Source: Dipteronia dyeriana (lineage: Eukaryota; Streptophyta; Magnoliopsida; Sapindales; Sapindaceae). From it: a stretch of 64,000 nucleotides of DNA. The stretch is taken from assembly GCA_032871835.1 (NCBI GenBank), contig CM065297.1, positions 59,197,253 through 59,261,252 on the forward strand, read 5' to 3'. The translations under genes and the position numbers were made by a program. Of this stretch, positions 35,258 to 47,323 are shown piece after piece (position 1 is the stretch's first letter; every line of letters starts with the position of its first letter). Below the pieces are notes generated by a model. It did not search any database. It was not told the DNA's origin and saw only the letters and a list, made by a program, of their open reading frames with translations.

Positions 35258-37712
35258 TATGTTTGTATAGCATGGACCTTGAGCTTGAATTGATGTTATA
35301 TTATTCCTTATTGAGTTTCGGTCATTTTGGTAACTCATACATTTGATTTCGAGTTATGAGTCAAGAGTTACGATACTTACCAGTCATGTTGCATGCATTG
35401 TATTCATCTGAGTATATCGAGTTGAAATTGTAACTTAGGGTCAAAGTTTCGTAGTCATCCATTTTAGGATAGAGTCTCGTTTGTAATCTTCAAACAGATT
35501 CAAATTCAAAGTTTAGAGGCCGGAGAATAGTCGAAGAACGCAGGAGGAGCGCGAGGGAAATGCACGTTGGCCAAAAGCCATCACAAGGTTTCAACCCCCG
35601 AGATGGTTCGTGACCGTCTTGGGTTCACATCCTTGTTGGCCACGAGATGGTCACGCGCTATCTCAGGGAAGCCATAAGTAAGGGGTTAGTTTGGTCATTT
35701 CATCCTTTTAGTTCCCTCCCTTTATATTTCTCTTCCCTCCTCATTTGAATCTAAGAAGAACAAATGTAAATCAAGTGTGCAAAATTCTCTCAAACCTTTT
35801 CCTCTCCAAAACACCATATATTTTTTTGTTTAAATTCTGATTCAAACTATTCAAGTTGGAGATTCTTTGTCTATCGATTCTCTATAATTCTCAAGAAGGT
35901 TTGAAGTCTTTTAATCAATTTTTTCGATTTTTTTTATCAAAAAACGGGATTGCACATTTGTCTTGAGGTATTGAAAAATTTCTTGACTTTTATTCTTCAA
36001 AGTTTTCAATTACATTGGGTTTTCACCTTCTATATATAAATGTTTATTGTGTTTACATTGATTAGAGTTTTGAACTCTATTGAAGCTAGATTTATGATTA
36101 GATTCTCACATGTTGAGTTAAGTTTTTCGAAAATCTATGTTTTCACATGTTTGAGAATATTCATGTGCTAGCTTTTGATTTAGGACTATTTTTTATTCGT
36201 ATTGATAGATTTTTGATAATAAATAGTCCTCACATGTGCTAGGTTCTTTAAATTGAACATATATTGATTTAGCACATTTGATTGTGATTTAGAGCTATTT
36301 TTTACTTTGATTGAAAATTGTTAGAAAAATATGCTCTAGGTTTTTGCTAGAACTTTAATTGATTTAATCTCATGAATCGAGCATGTTGTTTGTGTTTGTT
36401 ACTAAAACCTTAAATGAGTACATAGTGTATATTCTTTTATTCAAGTTTTAGTCACATGAATGATTCTAGGAATTAAATATGTTTGTGGTGTTTCACATGA
36501 TTCTAGAATATTATTCATGTTAAGTAACTAGACAACATTTGTTCTATGATCTTTGATGCCTATGTCTAGTTACTCATGAAGTATACTTAATCCATACATT
36601 TCATATGTTCATGCATCATTTGTATGATTGCATGTTTTTAGGATTATACACTAGAAAAATATATGTTGTGTGCTCATTGATTATTTTTAGTTCCCATAGG
36701 ATGTATTGATCATATATTCTATGTTGCATGTGTTTGCATTATTTGCATTACACTTAGATCATATACCTTTGAAGAGGTTGGAAGTCTCATTTCTTAGAAT
36801 GATTCTTTGAATTGACCAATGAAATTCTTTGCTAGAGATGTGAAGTCTCGGAGAGCTAAGCAAGTGGAAGTCTCGACTAGAGGCGTGATGCCTTGGATAG
36901 TTGAGCAAGGAAGTCTGGACTGGAGGTGTGAAGCCTAGGATAGTTGAGTAACAAAGCCTTAGCTAGAGTTGTGTAGTCTTGGATAGCTAAGTAAGGAAGT
37001 CTTGACTAGAGTTGGGAAAACTCGGATAGTTGAGCAAGATGACATCATGTTCATTTAGTAGGATAGGAGGCTAGTTTCTAGGTGAAGAGGTTACTTGAGA
37101 GATTGTATATTTTCATCTACTAGTTGATTTTGTTTGCCGGTAGTTATGGAATCAACCCGTGGATGTTTCCTCTTCGGAGGTTTGCCATGTAAATATCTTG
37201 TGTCAACTTCTCTATCCTTCTCTCTTATAGACTTGTATGTGTATGTTTATATCTTGTTTTCATAAGCTTCATTTCTTGATATTCTTGTAAACAATATTGT
37301 TGTTACATGTGATATGCAAGCACGTCACATGATCAAAGTTGTAAGTATCATTTTATTTGTACATTTATATATTGTATATTTGTAAGTGTTTCAACTTTGT
37401 ATCTTGTGATATTCCATTTCTAGTTATAAAGTTTCACATTGTAATACTCTAAGTACAACTTATGAAATTTTCTCAATATTGAATATATTTGTTTATAAGA
37501 TACATTGTTTCTTGTTATATGTTTTATAGACTAAGGGTGGTGATTTGAGCATATTTGAATAAATTGTTTTCTCATAACAATCATGTTGAATGTTAATTTG
37601 TATGCTCATTAAGGTTTTGTCACAAGTCTCGAAAGAAGTTTTAAAATTAGAGTGACAAATTCACCCCCCCTCTTCTAGGTTATTTAGTATAACCTTGTAG
37701 GTATTTTCATAT
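35258..37712. repeat. Right arm of the large imperfect inverted repeat
   Basis: This is the reverse complement of the left arm, diverged and slightly longer, ending near TTTAGTATAACCTTGTAGGT. Inside it are the tandem block 36835-37045 (units with GTCTTGACTAGAGTTGGGAA and GATAGTTGAGCAAG) and a GC-richer part 35510-35690 with CGAGATGGT motifs. No gene is supported. Confidence 0.8.
36835..37045. repeat. Tandem repeat of about 42-45 bp in right arm
   Basis: About five degenerate units of GAAGTCT(T)GACTAGAG-TGTGA-..-GGATAGTTGAGCAAG, matching the inverse of 33085-33325. Confidence 0.75.
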
Positions 37713-37727
37713 TTGATCATGCCAAAA

Positions 37728-38007
37728 TATGCTATATTTTGGCCCTCAATTCCATATCTTTCAACTTTTTCCGAATATATTTTGGTGTCTAATTGCTCAT
37801 TATGTAGTGATTGAAGGCATTCAATGGATTGCAGGTGATGGAGGAGGAAACTGAGACTTTCAGGTGAAAAAACAAGTCAAAACTCACGAAAAAAGAGCCC
37901 AGAGCATAGTGAACGGGTCAATTACCTGTGCACCAGGAGTAAAGCAAATCAAAAATAGACTGTGTGCGGGTCAATTACCTATCCACCTGGAGTAAAGCAA
38001 ATCAAGA
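37728..38007 (+). repeat. Dispersed repeat, copy 2, with a 53-bp tandem duplication
   Basis: 37728-37960 matches 7497-7740. Its end is duplicated: GGGTCAATTACCTGTGCACC at about 37914 recurs as GGGTCAATTACCTATCCACC at about 37967, each followed by GGAGTAAAGCAAATCAA. The truncated copia copy C begins right after. Confidence 0.65.
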
Positions 38008-38576
38008 AGGTTTCTTCATTATCAATACCTTCCTTCTGTGTATAACCTTTAGCTACCAATCTAGCTTTAAATGTTTCCTCCTTTCCATGCATTCCTCTTT
38101 TACTCTTTTATACCCACTTGCACCCAATGAGTTTTATCCCTTTAGGCAAGTCTACAAGAGACCAAACTTTTTTTTTTGAACATAGATTCAATTTCAGATT
38201 GCATTGCCTTTTGCCAATGGCGACAAACAACATCTTCCATTGCTTCATTGTTCGTATAAGGATCATCGTTATCCGGAAGATTCTATACAGATTCTCCCAT
38301 ACCAATGTATCTCTCGGGTTGTCTAACAACCCTCCCACTACGACGAGGTATGGTAGATTGTTGATCTTGTGTTGGTACGGAACTTACAATTGGGCTTGTT
38401 TACGAAACCTCTTATTGAATTGTATCTCCTAAAAGCTTATTCAGGACAATTCCACTTTTAGGCATAAAATTATTCATATAGTCTTTTTCCAGAAATTTAG
38501 CATTTGTCAAAACAAATACTTTAAGATCTAAAAGACTATAAAAATAATATCATTTTGTTCCTTTTGGATACCCTAT
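38008..38576 (-). pseudogene. Copia copy C: RT start and linker (left of gypsy insertion)
   Basis: The minus strand shows KKVWSLVDLPKGIKLIGCKW, and the GIDNEET segment at the left limit. The linker (PKSGIVLNKLL-like; FV-KILRSKRLYK) reaches the gypsy junction at GGATACCCTA. The continuing sequence CTACAAATCTGCATGTTTCT is found at 50429, on the other side of the gypsy element. Confidence 0.85.
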
Positions 38577-39728
38577 TGTTAATAGTAAAATTTGGCCAGG
38601 GGTCAAGGAGAAATTTTCTACTTTCCGGTCACAAGTCAGAGCCCATACTCAACGTTCATGAAGCCCAGATCGACCATAAAGCCACAACGTAGAAGAAGGG
38701 AAGGTCGGCACGGCTTCACAACTACCAGGAAATAAGCTAGGCGCGACCAGGACTAGCCCCCACATGAATACTGGAACCCAGGCTTCTCTAGGCCACCTAT
38801 CGGGGAACCTCGGCTTTGAGGTCGAGCTCCATAACCGCCCCGAGAATGCCATGAGGGGTCTCGAAGCTCAAGAGACATTCAAGAGAAGCCCATCAACCTA
38901 TCCAGAAGCCTGCTGTCCCTGATGGACACGAAAGAGGAATCACGCCTGAACCTACACCACCGTGGCTACTTCTCAAGAATGTTAACAGTGACACCTCAAG
39001 CCCCCAAGGGTCAGGGAAAATCCATCCCAAGCTTCTAAGAACAGAGCCGAAGCAAGGATCTACCTCGCTGTACGGGACGATAGGCAACTAGCTGGGTAGC
39101 CTCCATAAAAAACCATGCCGCGATAACATACAAGATCATATCTATGTTGTAACCAATAATTAATTCCATATACGTGTGAGCCAAGTGTTTGATCCCTAAA
39201 AGGAAACCGACTCATTTTCGTTAACGATATCATCGTTTTCGCTATTCACTCGGGGTTAACCCCTTTTAAATAAGGGATCCCGCTCGATAAGAAGGGGACG
39301 AATTGATAGGATAGTGGCGGGATATCAACAAATTCAAACCTACTTGGATCAAATACAAATAGATATATAGAGATACACAGAGATGGATATACATAAAAAG
39401 AGAGAGAAGAGAGAAAGAAAAGAAAAGAAAAGGGGTAGGCCTAAATTTTGTACCCAGAACACGACCACTTTGTTTCCACTATTCGACAAGCACAAAGTTG
39501 CCACCTTCCTAGATCTTAGAGAGACTGCGAGCATATAAGAGAGTGAGTTGTATTTCGAAGCAAGTATCAATAAAAAAAGCTCCCATTTACTATTACTATG
39601 ATCCAGCCTCTCGTTTACCTCTTATTAGGTCAGGTATCAACGATACTGACCCCGGCCACCACTTTCGTGGTAGTGGTTTAGAGGGTGTTAGTAGGAATTT
39701 CACATCTAGAGCAAATTTCCCGTTAACA
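38577..39728 (+). repeat. 5' LTR of the gypsy element (1152 bp)
   Basis: TGTTAATAGTAAAATT to CCCGTTAACA. It contains a TTTTAAATAAGGG promoter-like segment near 39264. ORFs inside (for example on the minus strand at 38649-39087) have no support. Confidence 0.93.
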
Positions 39729-39733
39729 ATTTC

Positions 39734-39749
39734 TGGCATCGTCTGTGGG
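39734..39749 (+). other. Primer-binding site of the gypsy element
   Basis: TGGCATCGTCTGTGGG lies five bases after the LTR end. It resembles the TGGCGCCGTCTGTGGG primer site of Tat-type plant elements, with a CG to AT-type change in the middle. Confidence 0.7.
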
Positions 39750-39803
39750 AAACTCTCACACCATCATATTTGTATTCAAAAGTTTGTTATTTTACAGGAA
39801 TCA

Positions 39804-41145
39804 TGAGGCTATGCTCATCACAAGGACATCCGAGTGCATCGGGGTAACCTTCTGCTGCTTCAACACGAAAGGTCTCGAAGAAAGTGAAGAAAACCAGGCT
39901 CCATAGCCAGGTTCTACCCCAGCCAACCAATGTACGGGCTCTGGATCCTCCTCTGGGAAATCAGGTCGAGCTTGACCAGCAGATGGCAACCTTCGTAGAA
40001 AATGTCCACCTTCGACTGCTCGCTGAGGGCATTACCATCCAGCAAGCAGACCTTTGCAATCAGAGGGAGTCAAGCAGGCCCGGAGCTAGGCAGCCCACAT
40101 TTGATCACCTAGGACCTACTCTTTGGGAACCAGCTCATAATAGAATGGGACTCCCAACCTCGATCTGGAATAGGTTAGGGCCCATGCCCCCATTCCCAAA
40201 GCTCTGCCACGCTACCAATCGAGGCAAGTCAAATCCACGGCAGACATCCTTCCCCGAGAGCGGGGAGAGTTTCTCCACCCTACGACTTCAAGGAAGGAAG
40301 CTCAGTATAGGGAAGAAGAAAGTCAGCAAAGCCCCCAAGCAGACCTCATCCGAAGAAGGAACCTGGTAGAGGTCGCCAGTTCATCAAAAGGATCCGATGG
40401 TGAGGAAATCGAGATCAACTCAAGGAAATCCAAGAGCAAACGTCTAAAGGATCAGTTGGCAGAGCTTCAGAAGGAAGTCCAATTGATGAAGAAGGGAAAG
40501 TATAAGGAGGACAAGAAAGATCCTCTAAGTGAAATGAATGCTCCTTTCACCAGAAGGATCCGGGAGGCAGAGCTCCCGCCTAAATTCAAAATGCCAACTA
40601 ACAGATTCTCTGGGATTGAGGATCCCCTGAGCCACTTAGAGAGCTTCTTTCAACAGATGAAGGTCCAGAACACAACCAGGGATGTATGTGTTGAATGTTC
40701 CCCATTACGCTCATGAATTACGTGAAAATCTGGTTTAGAAAACTACCTGCTGGTAGTGTAGATTCCTTCACCAACCTATCAACCGATTTCTGCTCAGAAT
40801 TCCAAGGGGTTAAGCCCCGTTGATTGATCCGATCCACTTACAGTACGTGATCCAGGAGAGAGGAGAAACCCTCCAGGCTTATGTTAAGCGTTTCTATAAG
40901 GAAGTCATCTAGATGGGGGCCTTCACCGAGAAGGAAACCCTCGCTAACTTCAGAAGAAACCTATGGGCGGGGAAACTTTTTCGGTCCTTTGCTAAGAGAC
41001 CTCCAGAAACCTACCAAGAAGCCTATGATCAGGCTCTATAGTAGATTGAGGTCGACGAACATCTCAAGGTCAAGATGGAGCACGAAGACATGAGAGCAGT
41101 AAAGCGACAAAAGAAGGAAGCTCCCAGACCTGAGCAAGCTTAAAA
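39804..41145 (+). pseudogene. Gypsy gag
   Basis: The N-terminal part (open from 39884, e.g. LDQQMATFVENVHLRLLAEG) is followed by a charged region ending in a likely coiled coil (DQLAELQKEVQLMKKGKYKE). Then comes the retrotransposon gag core: FKMPTNRFSGIEDPLSHLES and FFQQMKVQNTTRDV. After 40716 the frame is lost. Later gag pieces (KRFYKEV, MGAFTEKETLANFRRNL, RPPETYQEAYDQAL) survive in scattered frames with stops at about 40911 and 41040. A usual Tat gag would be one open frame of this overall size. Confidence 0.8.
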
Positions 41146-41259
41146 AAGCCAGAACAAACCCCCTAACAAATCAACATACCGTTTCCCCCTTTCTCAATCT
41201 AGATCGGAAAGATATCCAGATAAATGAACTCCCCTTCAAGCTTAACTACTTCCCAGGAC

Positions 41260-42102
41260 AGTGGCCACTATAGCCCCCGGCATCTCCAATAGTTCCAGGA
41301 AAAACCATGCGAGGAAAGTCCCCCGTACGGATGAGGGGTGGGATATCTTTAAGGTGGACCAGAGGCCAACCAACCCCTCTAAGCTGTTTCAAATCATTTT
41401 CACCGAGTGGACGTCTACAACACCATGCTACCTTATGATGACCCCATGGTGATCACGGTTCAGATTGCAAACTGTATGGTACACCGTGTGCTCGTCGACA
41501 CGGGTAGCAGCGTTGATGTCCTGTTTAAACATACCTTGGAAAAACAAAACTTGAAACAATGGTGTTACAATAGCTGCACTACTCCATTATATGGGTTCAC
41601 TGTGGACTCAATCACTCCCATGGGATCAAAAATCCTACTAGTGATCATTGGAGCCACACCTCTCCAGCAGAAAATCATGACTAACTTCGTGGTGGTTGAT
41701 ACCCCATCGGCCTACAATGTAATATTAGGGAGGCCATTTCTATCATCCTTGAAAGAGGTCCTTTCTATTTACCACAATGTCCTAAAATTCCCAGTAGAAG
41801 ACAAGGTGGGGGAAGTTTGGGGTGATCAACAAGCAGCCAGGAGATGCTACGCACTATCGGCCAACCCAGCAGCTCTAGCAAAACAACTCGCCCGGGTGAC
41901 AATGATCCAAGATAGGGCAACCCCTACACTGAGCCTCGGAGATGTAGGGTCCACCAACGGCCATCTAGTGGATATGTTAGAAGAGATTCCTGTCCGAATA
42001 AGCTATCCCTTGAAGGTCATCAAAATCGGAGCCATCCTTGAGCCTGGAATGAAAGAGGGCTTGATCAGGCTCCTCACAGAGTTCAACGACATTTTTGCTT
42101 GA
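41260..42102 (+). pseudogene. Gypsy aspartic protease region
   Basis: Open from 41407. The active-site motif is VHRVLVDTGSSVDVLFK (DTGS in place of D-S/T-G), preceded by LPYDDPMVITVQIANCMV and followed by a conserved VDTPSAYNVILGRPFLSSLK, a standard arrangement in Tat-type polyproteins. The frame closes at 42102 with a stop just before the RT start (EFNDIFA followed by a TGA where a Trp codon is usual). Upstream, the link to gag is broken near 41250-41400. The active site itself looks intact. Confidence 0.88.
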
Positions 42103-43505
42103 AGTCCTGATGAGATGCCAGGGATCCTGATGACATTAGATGCTCATCGATTGGCAGTGGATCCGATCTTTAAGCCCATTAAACAAAAGAGGCGCCACTT
42201 CAACACCGAAAGAAATGTTACGGTTTAAGAAGAGGTAGACAAACTAACCCGGACGGGCTTCATTCGAGAAGCAAGTTATCCCGAGTGGATTGCCAACGTG
42301 GTCATGGTAACAAAGGCAAATGGAAAGTGGCGCATTTGTGTAGATTACACCGACCTCAATCGGGCATGCCTGAATGACAGCTTCCTTCTATAAAAAATGG
42401 ATCAGCAGGTCGATTTTACCTCCAGAAACAAACTCCCGAGCTTCATGGATGCATTACAGGATACAATCAGATTATGATACATCCCACAGACCTGGAAAAG
42501 ACCAGTTTCATCACAGCACAAGGATTTTTTGCTAAAAGGTGATACCTTTCAAGCTCAAAAATGTTGGAGCTACTTACCAGCGGTTAGTCAATCGGTTGTT
42601 TAAGCCTGAAATTGAAAGGTCAATGGAGGTGTACATCGACGACATGATCACCAAATCTTTAACCTCGGAAGGCCACCTGAATGACCTTTCGTAGAACCTT
42701 CATAATCCTACAAGAGAACCAGATGAGGTTGAACCCTTCTAAATATGCATTTGGGGTAACTGTGGGGAATTTTCTAGGCTTCATGGTTCACGAAAGAGGC
42801 ATAGAGGCTAACCCGAAAAAGACAATGGATATCCTGGATCTAGAATCTTCCACATCTTTTAAACAGGTTCAAGCCTTGACCGGGCAGGTAGCAGCGCTCA
42901 ATAGGTTCATCTATCGATCTACCGATAAGTGTCTACCATTCTTCAAAGCTATCAAGCAGGGAAGAAACATGAAATGGGATCAGGAGAGCAAACAAAATAT
43001 TCAAGCTTTAAGAAAGTACCTATCAAGACCTCCACTGCTTGTCAAGCCAAATCCTGGAGAAGAGCTATAAATATACTTGGCCATTTCAGAAATCGTCGTG
43101 AGCAGGGCACTAGTCAAGGAATAAGGGGATAGGGTCCAGCGACCTATTTACTATGTGAGTCACACTCTAACCAAGCCCGAAAAGAACTATACTCTATTGG
43201 AGAAGCTCGCTTACGCCTTGGTGACCTTGATAAGAAAGCTTCGTCTTATCTCCATGGTTATTCAATAGCAGTGGTGACGGACCAACCCTTCCGTAAATTC
43301 CTACAAAGGCCGGATGTTTCCAGAAGGTTGGTTCTATGGGCCCTAAAACTTACCCAGTTTGATTCAAGGTATAAGCCTAGGACCACAATATAAGCTCAGG
43401 CATTAGCAAATGTTGTAATAGAGCTCTCCGTACCTCCAAGACAAGCAATTCCCACGGTAGCAGATATAGCTCGCGAGAGGTTTCCAGAATATTACTACTG
43501 GTCGG
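42103..43505 (+). pseudogene. Gypsy reverse transcriptase and first RNase H
   Basis: Recognisable parts are GFIREASYPEWIANVVMVTK and KWRICVDYTDLNRAC (42260-42370), then a decayed middle, then the catalytic VYIDDMITKS at about 42630. In an open block at 42681-43070 follow MRLNPSKYAFGVTVGNFLGF and GIEANPKKTMDIL with the thumb/connection region. The RNase H remnant continues (RPIYYVSHTLTKPEKNYTLL near 43140) with stops and frameshifts near 42228, 42390, 42680, 43070 and 43260-43400. No functional polymerase can be made. Confidence 0.9.
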
Positions 43506-44115
43506 GAGGTTGAGAGTCATGAACCATATACACTGATGGAGCATCCGGGCAAGCTGGGGGAGGAGCAGGCATAGTCTTAATCAACCCAGAAGGAACTGAG
43601 TGCTGCGACTGTTTCATATTTGAATTTAAAGTCACGAACAATGAGGCAGAGTACGAAGCCCTTCTAGCCAAAATAAGGCCAGCCATTGAGCTTGGGGTTG
43701 ATTACTTGAATGTTAAGAGCGACTCTTCGCTCGTGATCAACCAAGTCTCCGGGGACTACCAGGAAAAAAGGGATAATATGATCGCTTACCTGAAATTGGT
43801 TCAACAACTCAAGAGTAGATTTAAGGGATTTAAAATCGAGCAGATACCTCGACAACTGAATCATCGAGCTGACGTACTTGCCAAGATAGATGCATATGGT
43901 GGCCAGACCTTACCCCATGGAGTCCCTCTTTAAGTGATCCCCCTACCTAGCACAATGACAGGTAAGGAAACTAATACCTTGGATCGACAACCTTGCTGGA
44001 TGGATCCGATAGTGGATTATCTGCAGGACGAGAAACTTCCCTGGGAACCTGACCAAGCTAAGAGAGTCAAAAGGCTCTCGGTCAGGTATTGTTTTGTGGA
44101 TGGGCATCTATACTA
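43506..44115 (+). pseudogene. Gypsy second (archaeal-type) RNase H
   Basis: The sequence has YTDGASGQAGGGAGIVLINP (first Asp), NNEAEYEALLAK (Glu), VKSDSSLVINQVSGDYQEKR (second Asp) and NHRADVLAKIDA (last Asp), so all four catalytic positions are visible. A second RNase H of this type before integrase is diagnostic of Tat-lineage plant gypsy elements. The following spacer (to 44115) reaches the RYCFVDGHLY segment before integrase. Stops are present near 43515, 43933 and 44116. Confidence 0.9.
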
Positions 44116-45222
44116 GATAGGAAGATCCCTTCCTTTACTCAGATGTCTACACCCAGAAGATGCCAAGTGGGCTTTGAGATAGGTTTATTCCGGGGAACGC
44201 GGGAACCACATTGGTGGAGAGGCATTGGCATATCAGGTTCTCAGCTTGGGATATCATTGGCCAACCATCCATCAAGATGCGAAGAGCTTGGTGCAAGCCT
44301 GCGAGGCATGCTAAAAGGCCGTAAATTTAAGTCACCTTCATTCGGAGCTATTATCGTCTCTTAGCTCGCCTTACCCCTTTGGTATGTGGGGAGTCGACTT
44401 GATTGGACCGCTTCGGGTCTGCCCAAGCATGCTATCGTGGCAATTGATTATTTTACAAGATGGGTCGAAGCCGGACCGCTGTCCCAGATATCAGAAGAAA
44501 ACACAACAAGGTTCATCAAGACTAACCTCGTTTGCAGGTTCGAAACTCTTCTTGTCTTTATACCTGACCTCGGAAAACAGTTTGATAATGGCCGATTCAA
44601 GGATTTTTATGAAGGCTTGGGAATCGACCTTCGGTTTACTTCGGTAGCCCACCCCTAGACCAACGGTCTTGTGGAATCCACCAATAAAACCATCAAGAAG
44701 TTGTTGAAGAAAAAACTACAGTTGAAGAAAGGCAGATAGGCAAAAGAGCTTCCTGAGGTCCTCTGGGCTTACCGCACTACAAGAAGAATAGCTACCGGAG
44801 AAACGCCCTACTCATTAGCCTTTGGGGTTGAAGCAGTCCTACCTATTGAGCACAAGTTAACCTCTTTTAGAGTCCAACATTTCGAACCAGGGAGCAATGA
44901 AAGTAAGCTCTGAGCTAGCTTGGACCTCCAGGAAGAGAAACAAGATCGAATAGCTGAGAAGGTAGCAATCTACCAAAGTAGGATTGCCAGGTACTTCAAC
45001 AGGAGGGTTAAAGCCCGAAACTTCAAAGAAGGGGGCCTAGTTCTTAGGAAAGTAACATTGAATACCAGAAAGATGTCAGACGAGGTCTTAGGGCCCAACT
45101 GGGAAGAACCATACCTAATAAAGATGGTGATCCGTAATGGGGCATACAAGCTCGAGGATATGAATGGCCGACTCTTCGATCATACTTGGAATGCAGATCA
45201 CTTAAGAAAATTCTACCCCTGA
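44116..45222 (+). pseudogene. Gypsy integrase
   Basis: The zinc-binding part is frameshifted (LGYHWPTIHQDAKSLVQACE near 44265). The core has GVDLIGP (first Asp), IDYFTRWVEAGPLSQISEEN, the FDNGRFKDFYEGLG segment with the second Asp, and GLVESTNKTIKKLLKKKLQL with the Glu. The C-terminal part is open from 44920 (YQSRIARYFNRRVKARNFKE, GPNWEEPYLIK) and ends naturally in NADHLRKFYP at 45222. A frameshift lies near 44364-44386 and stops near 44657, 44739 and 44913. Confidence 0.9.
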
Positions 45223-46599
45223 ACAGGGGACTCATGAGCAAGCGGCCTCCGCCTAGTTTCTTTTTATCTCTGACAATAATGTACTTCATCCTTCATATCA
45301 ATAAAGCCTGCTCTTTCTTATTTTCTCCATCTTCTACTATGTTCTATAATGATTTGGGTCTACGTGGGAAATTCAACATTGCCACTCCAAGACCAGAGGT
45401 AGGTCGGGGAAGCCCCTTCGCCACTCCTATTGCATCTGCCGTGCACCACCCCCCGCCAATAAAAGACTGAGTGGAAGAGCATAATTGTAGTCCAGATCTC
45501 AAGACCAGGAAATAGCTAGATAGCCATCCTGATGCCTCGGCCGGACACTACCCTCCGCCAAGAAGAGTCTGAGGGTAAGAGCATAGTTACCATCCAGATC
45601 TCAAAACCAGGAAATAGCTAGATAGCCCTCATGATGCCTTGGTCGGGCTACCACCCCTAAGAATGGTCTAAGTGTAAGAGCATAATTGCCATCTAGATCT
45701 TAAGACCAGGAAGTAGTTAGATATCCCTCCTAACACCTTAGATGGGTTACCACCACCGAGAAAGATTTAAGTTTAAAAGCGTGGAAGCCCTCCCAATCCA
45801 TAGCCTTATAGGGGGATAAACAGTCCTTTACTTGATGCCTCACTCGGTTTACAGCCCCTTAAAGGGGCTCAAGGATGGAGGGCTCGATTTAGTTAAACTA
45901 TAAATATCCCAGTTTTTAACTGGTTACTAATTTCCATCGATATTTGGTTGCTTATTATAACAGGCCTACGATCAAACTCGGGACTATCGACTAAAGACGT
46001 TGAACTACGAGTCTTTGTAGCCAGAAAGCCCGAGCTAGCAGTCCGCTTTCACGTTAAAATAGTGTTCTTATCTTGTTATTTCTTCCCCAAAATAAGTCAA
46101 TTTGCTATGGATGCTGGATCTGGATGGAGATCGAGAAAGTACAGGCAAGTCGGAGTGTGCACTAGATCTAAAGTTAAAATTTATTGATGTACGGGGGAGA
46201 CTATTACCCAATAAGGCTACATTAGGCAGAGATCTCAACCCCTGATTCCGGGCTATAAAAAAAATGAAATGATAAAGGGTCAAACACGATTAAAGATGGG
46301 ATGCCCACCCCCCTTTCCGGGCATTCAAAATGAATAACAAAAGAGAGAATTCAAACTTCTTCATCTACCTGATGACTTTCAGCCTCCTTTTCCACAGAAT
46401 GAACCTCGCCCCCTTATCCCTTCTCTAGTGGTAGCTTGTCCTGGTCAGCTGCATCTACCACCTCCACCACCTCCTCCTAAGGATCAGTCTCGGCTACTTC
46501 GGAGTCAACAAGATCCTCCTCCATGACTTCATTGATCACTACCATAACTTTAGGCGGTATGGCTACATCAAGAAGGTTGGCCACTGACTGAGGCATAAT
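45223..46599. other. Gypsy 3' untranslated region, first part
   Basis: Non-coding stretch between integrase and the antisense gene. It contains the tandem repeat at 45440-45790 and otherwise nothing I recognise. Confidence 0.7.
45440..45790 (+). repeat. Tandem repeat of about 100 bp in the gypsy 3' region
   Basis: Units begin with GAGCATAATTG-like words at 45477, 45579 and 45678, with a decayed fourth start near 45777 (periods 102, 99 and 99). Each contains CCAGATCTCAAGACCAGGAA and TAGCTAGATAGCC. Tat-lineage elements are known for variable tandem repeats at this position. Confidence 0.85.
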
Positions 46600-47166
46600 C
46601 CTGGCTTCTAATGGCGCTACTCTTCAGAGCATCGTGAGGGGATCTCTGGCTTTAGCAAGGCCTCCTTCTAGCTCCTCGGTTTGGACCCCCCTCAAGGATT
46701 CGCCAGGACTAGACACTGGGAAGGTCAAAACAGGAGGATGCAGATCTGGCACTTTAAACCGCTTCCCAGCTCCCTCCTCAAGAGAAGAACCAGCTCCATC
46801 ATTTTTGGAGTAAGACATCTCTGCAGCCTGTGACATAACCTCTTCCCTGTCCCAATCGGTGGCTAGAGAGATCAAATGGGGTAGGAAGGGCCTCTGTAAC
46901 CTAATAGGAGGCATAGAAATACCCCTTGGTAACTGTGGCCTACAGAGTTTGGTTCTCAACATCCAGTGCCCGCGCCTCTCCCTTCCAGTCATCCAGCTGG
47001 CTGGCTAGCTAGCTCATAGCTTCTACCGGAGAGTTTTCTGATCAAAGGCCTGCTTCAACCTCTCGTGGTCGCACTGGAGCTCAACCAGCTGTGTTTCCAT
47101 CGTTCTCTGCCTAGAGGTCATCTTCTAGACCAAGGTTTGAGCCCGCGTAAGCAACCCAATAGATCG

Positions 47167-47195
47167 CTCAGCCTCAGCCTCAGCCTCAGCCTCAA
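47167..47195 (-). repeat. CTCAGC hexanucleotide repeat
   Basis: About 4-5 units that encode alternating Glu-Ala on the minus strand in the coiled-coil part of the antisense gene. Confidence 0.85.
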
Positions 47196-47253
47196 CTTCC
47201 TGGTCGCGAAGAGAATCCACTTGATATCCCATGGCTACTTTAAATTTGAAGTC

Positions 47254-47323
47254 CTACAAAGGGAACCCATGTTAGGAAATGATAAATCAAGCTACTGAAT
47301 GAGGAAGTAAAAGCGATGATTAC
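47254..47323 (-). other. Probable intron in the antisense gene (70 bp)
   Basis: On the minus strand the donor is GAG/GTAATC and the acceptor TTTGTAG/GAC. Removing it keeps the frame across FLAE to DFKF, while reading through hits stops. Confidence 0.7.

Noticed and set aside
33085..37045. CRISPR-like array from regularly spaced repeats
   Set aside because: Units are contiguous and degenerate with no unique spacers, and the context is plant nuclear DNA.
32487..37712. Interpretation of the inverted repeat as a classic DNA transposon with long terminal inverted repeats
   Set aside because: No transposase lies in the 430-bp loop, no flanking target duplication was found, and the loop sequence also occurs outside the left arm. 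The structure is left open.
38649..39087. Minus-strand ORFs in the gypsy 5' LTR and matching ones at 49512-49709
   Set aside because: They are LTR sequence present in both LTRs, frames are not maintained between the two, and there is no domain.
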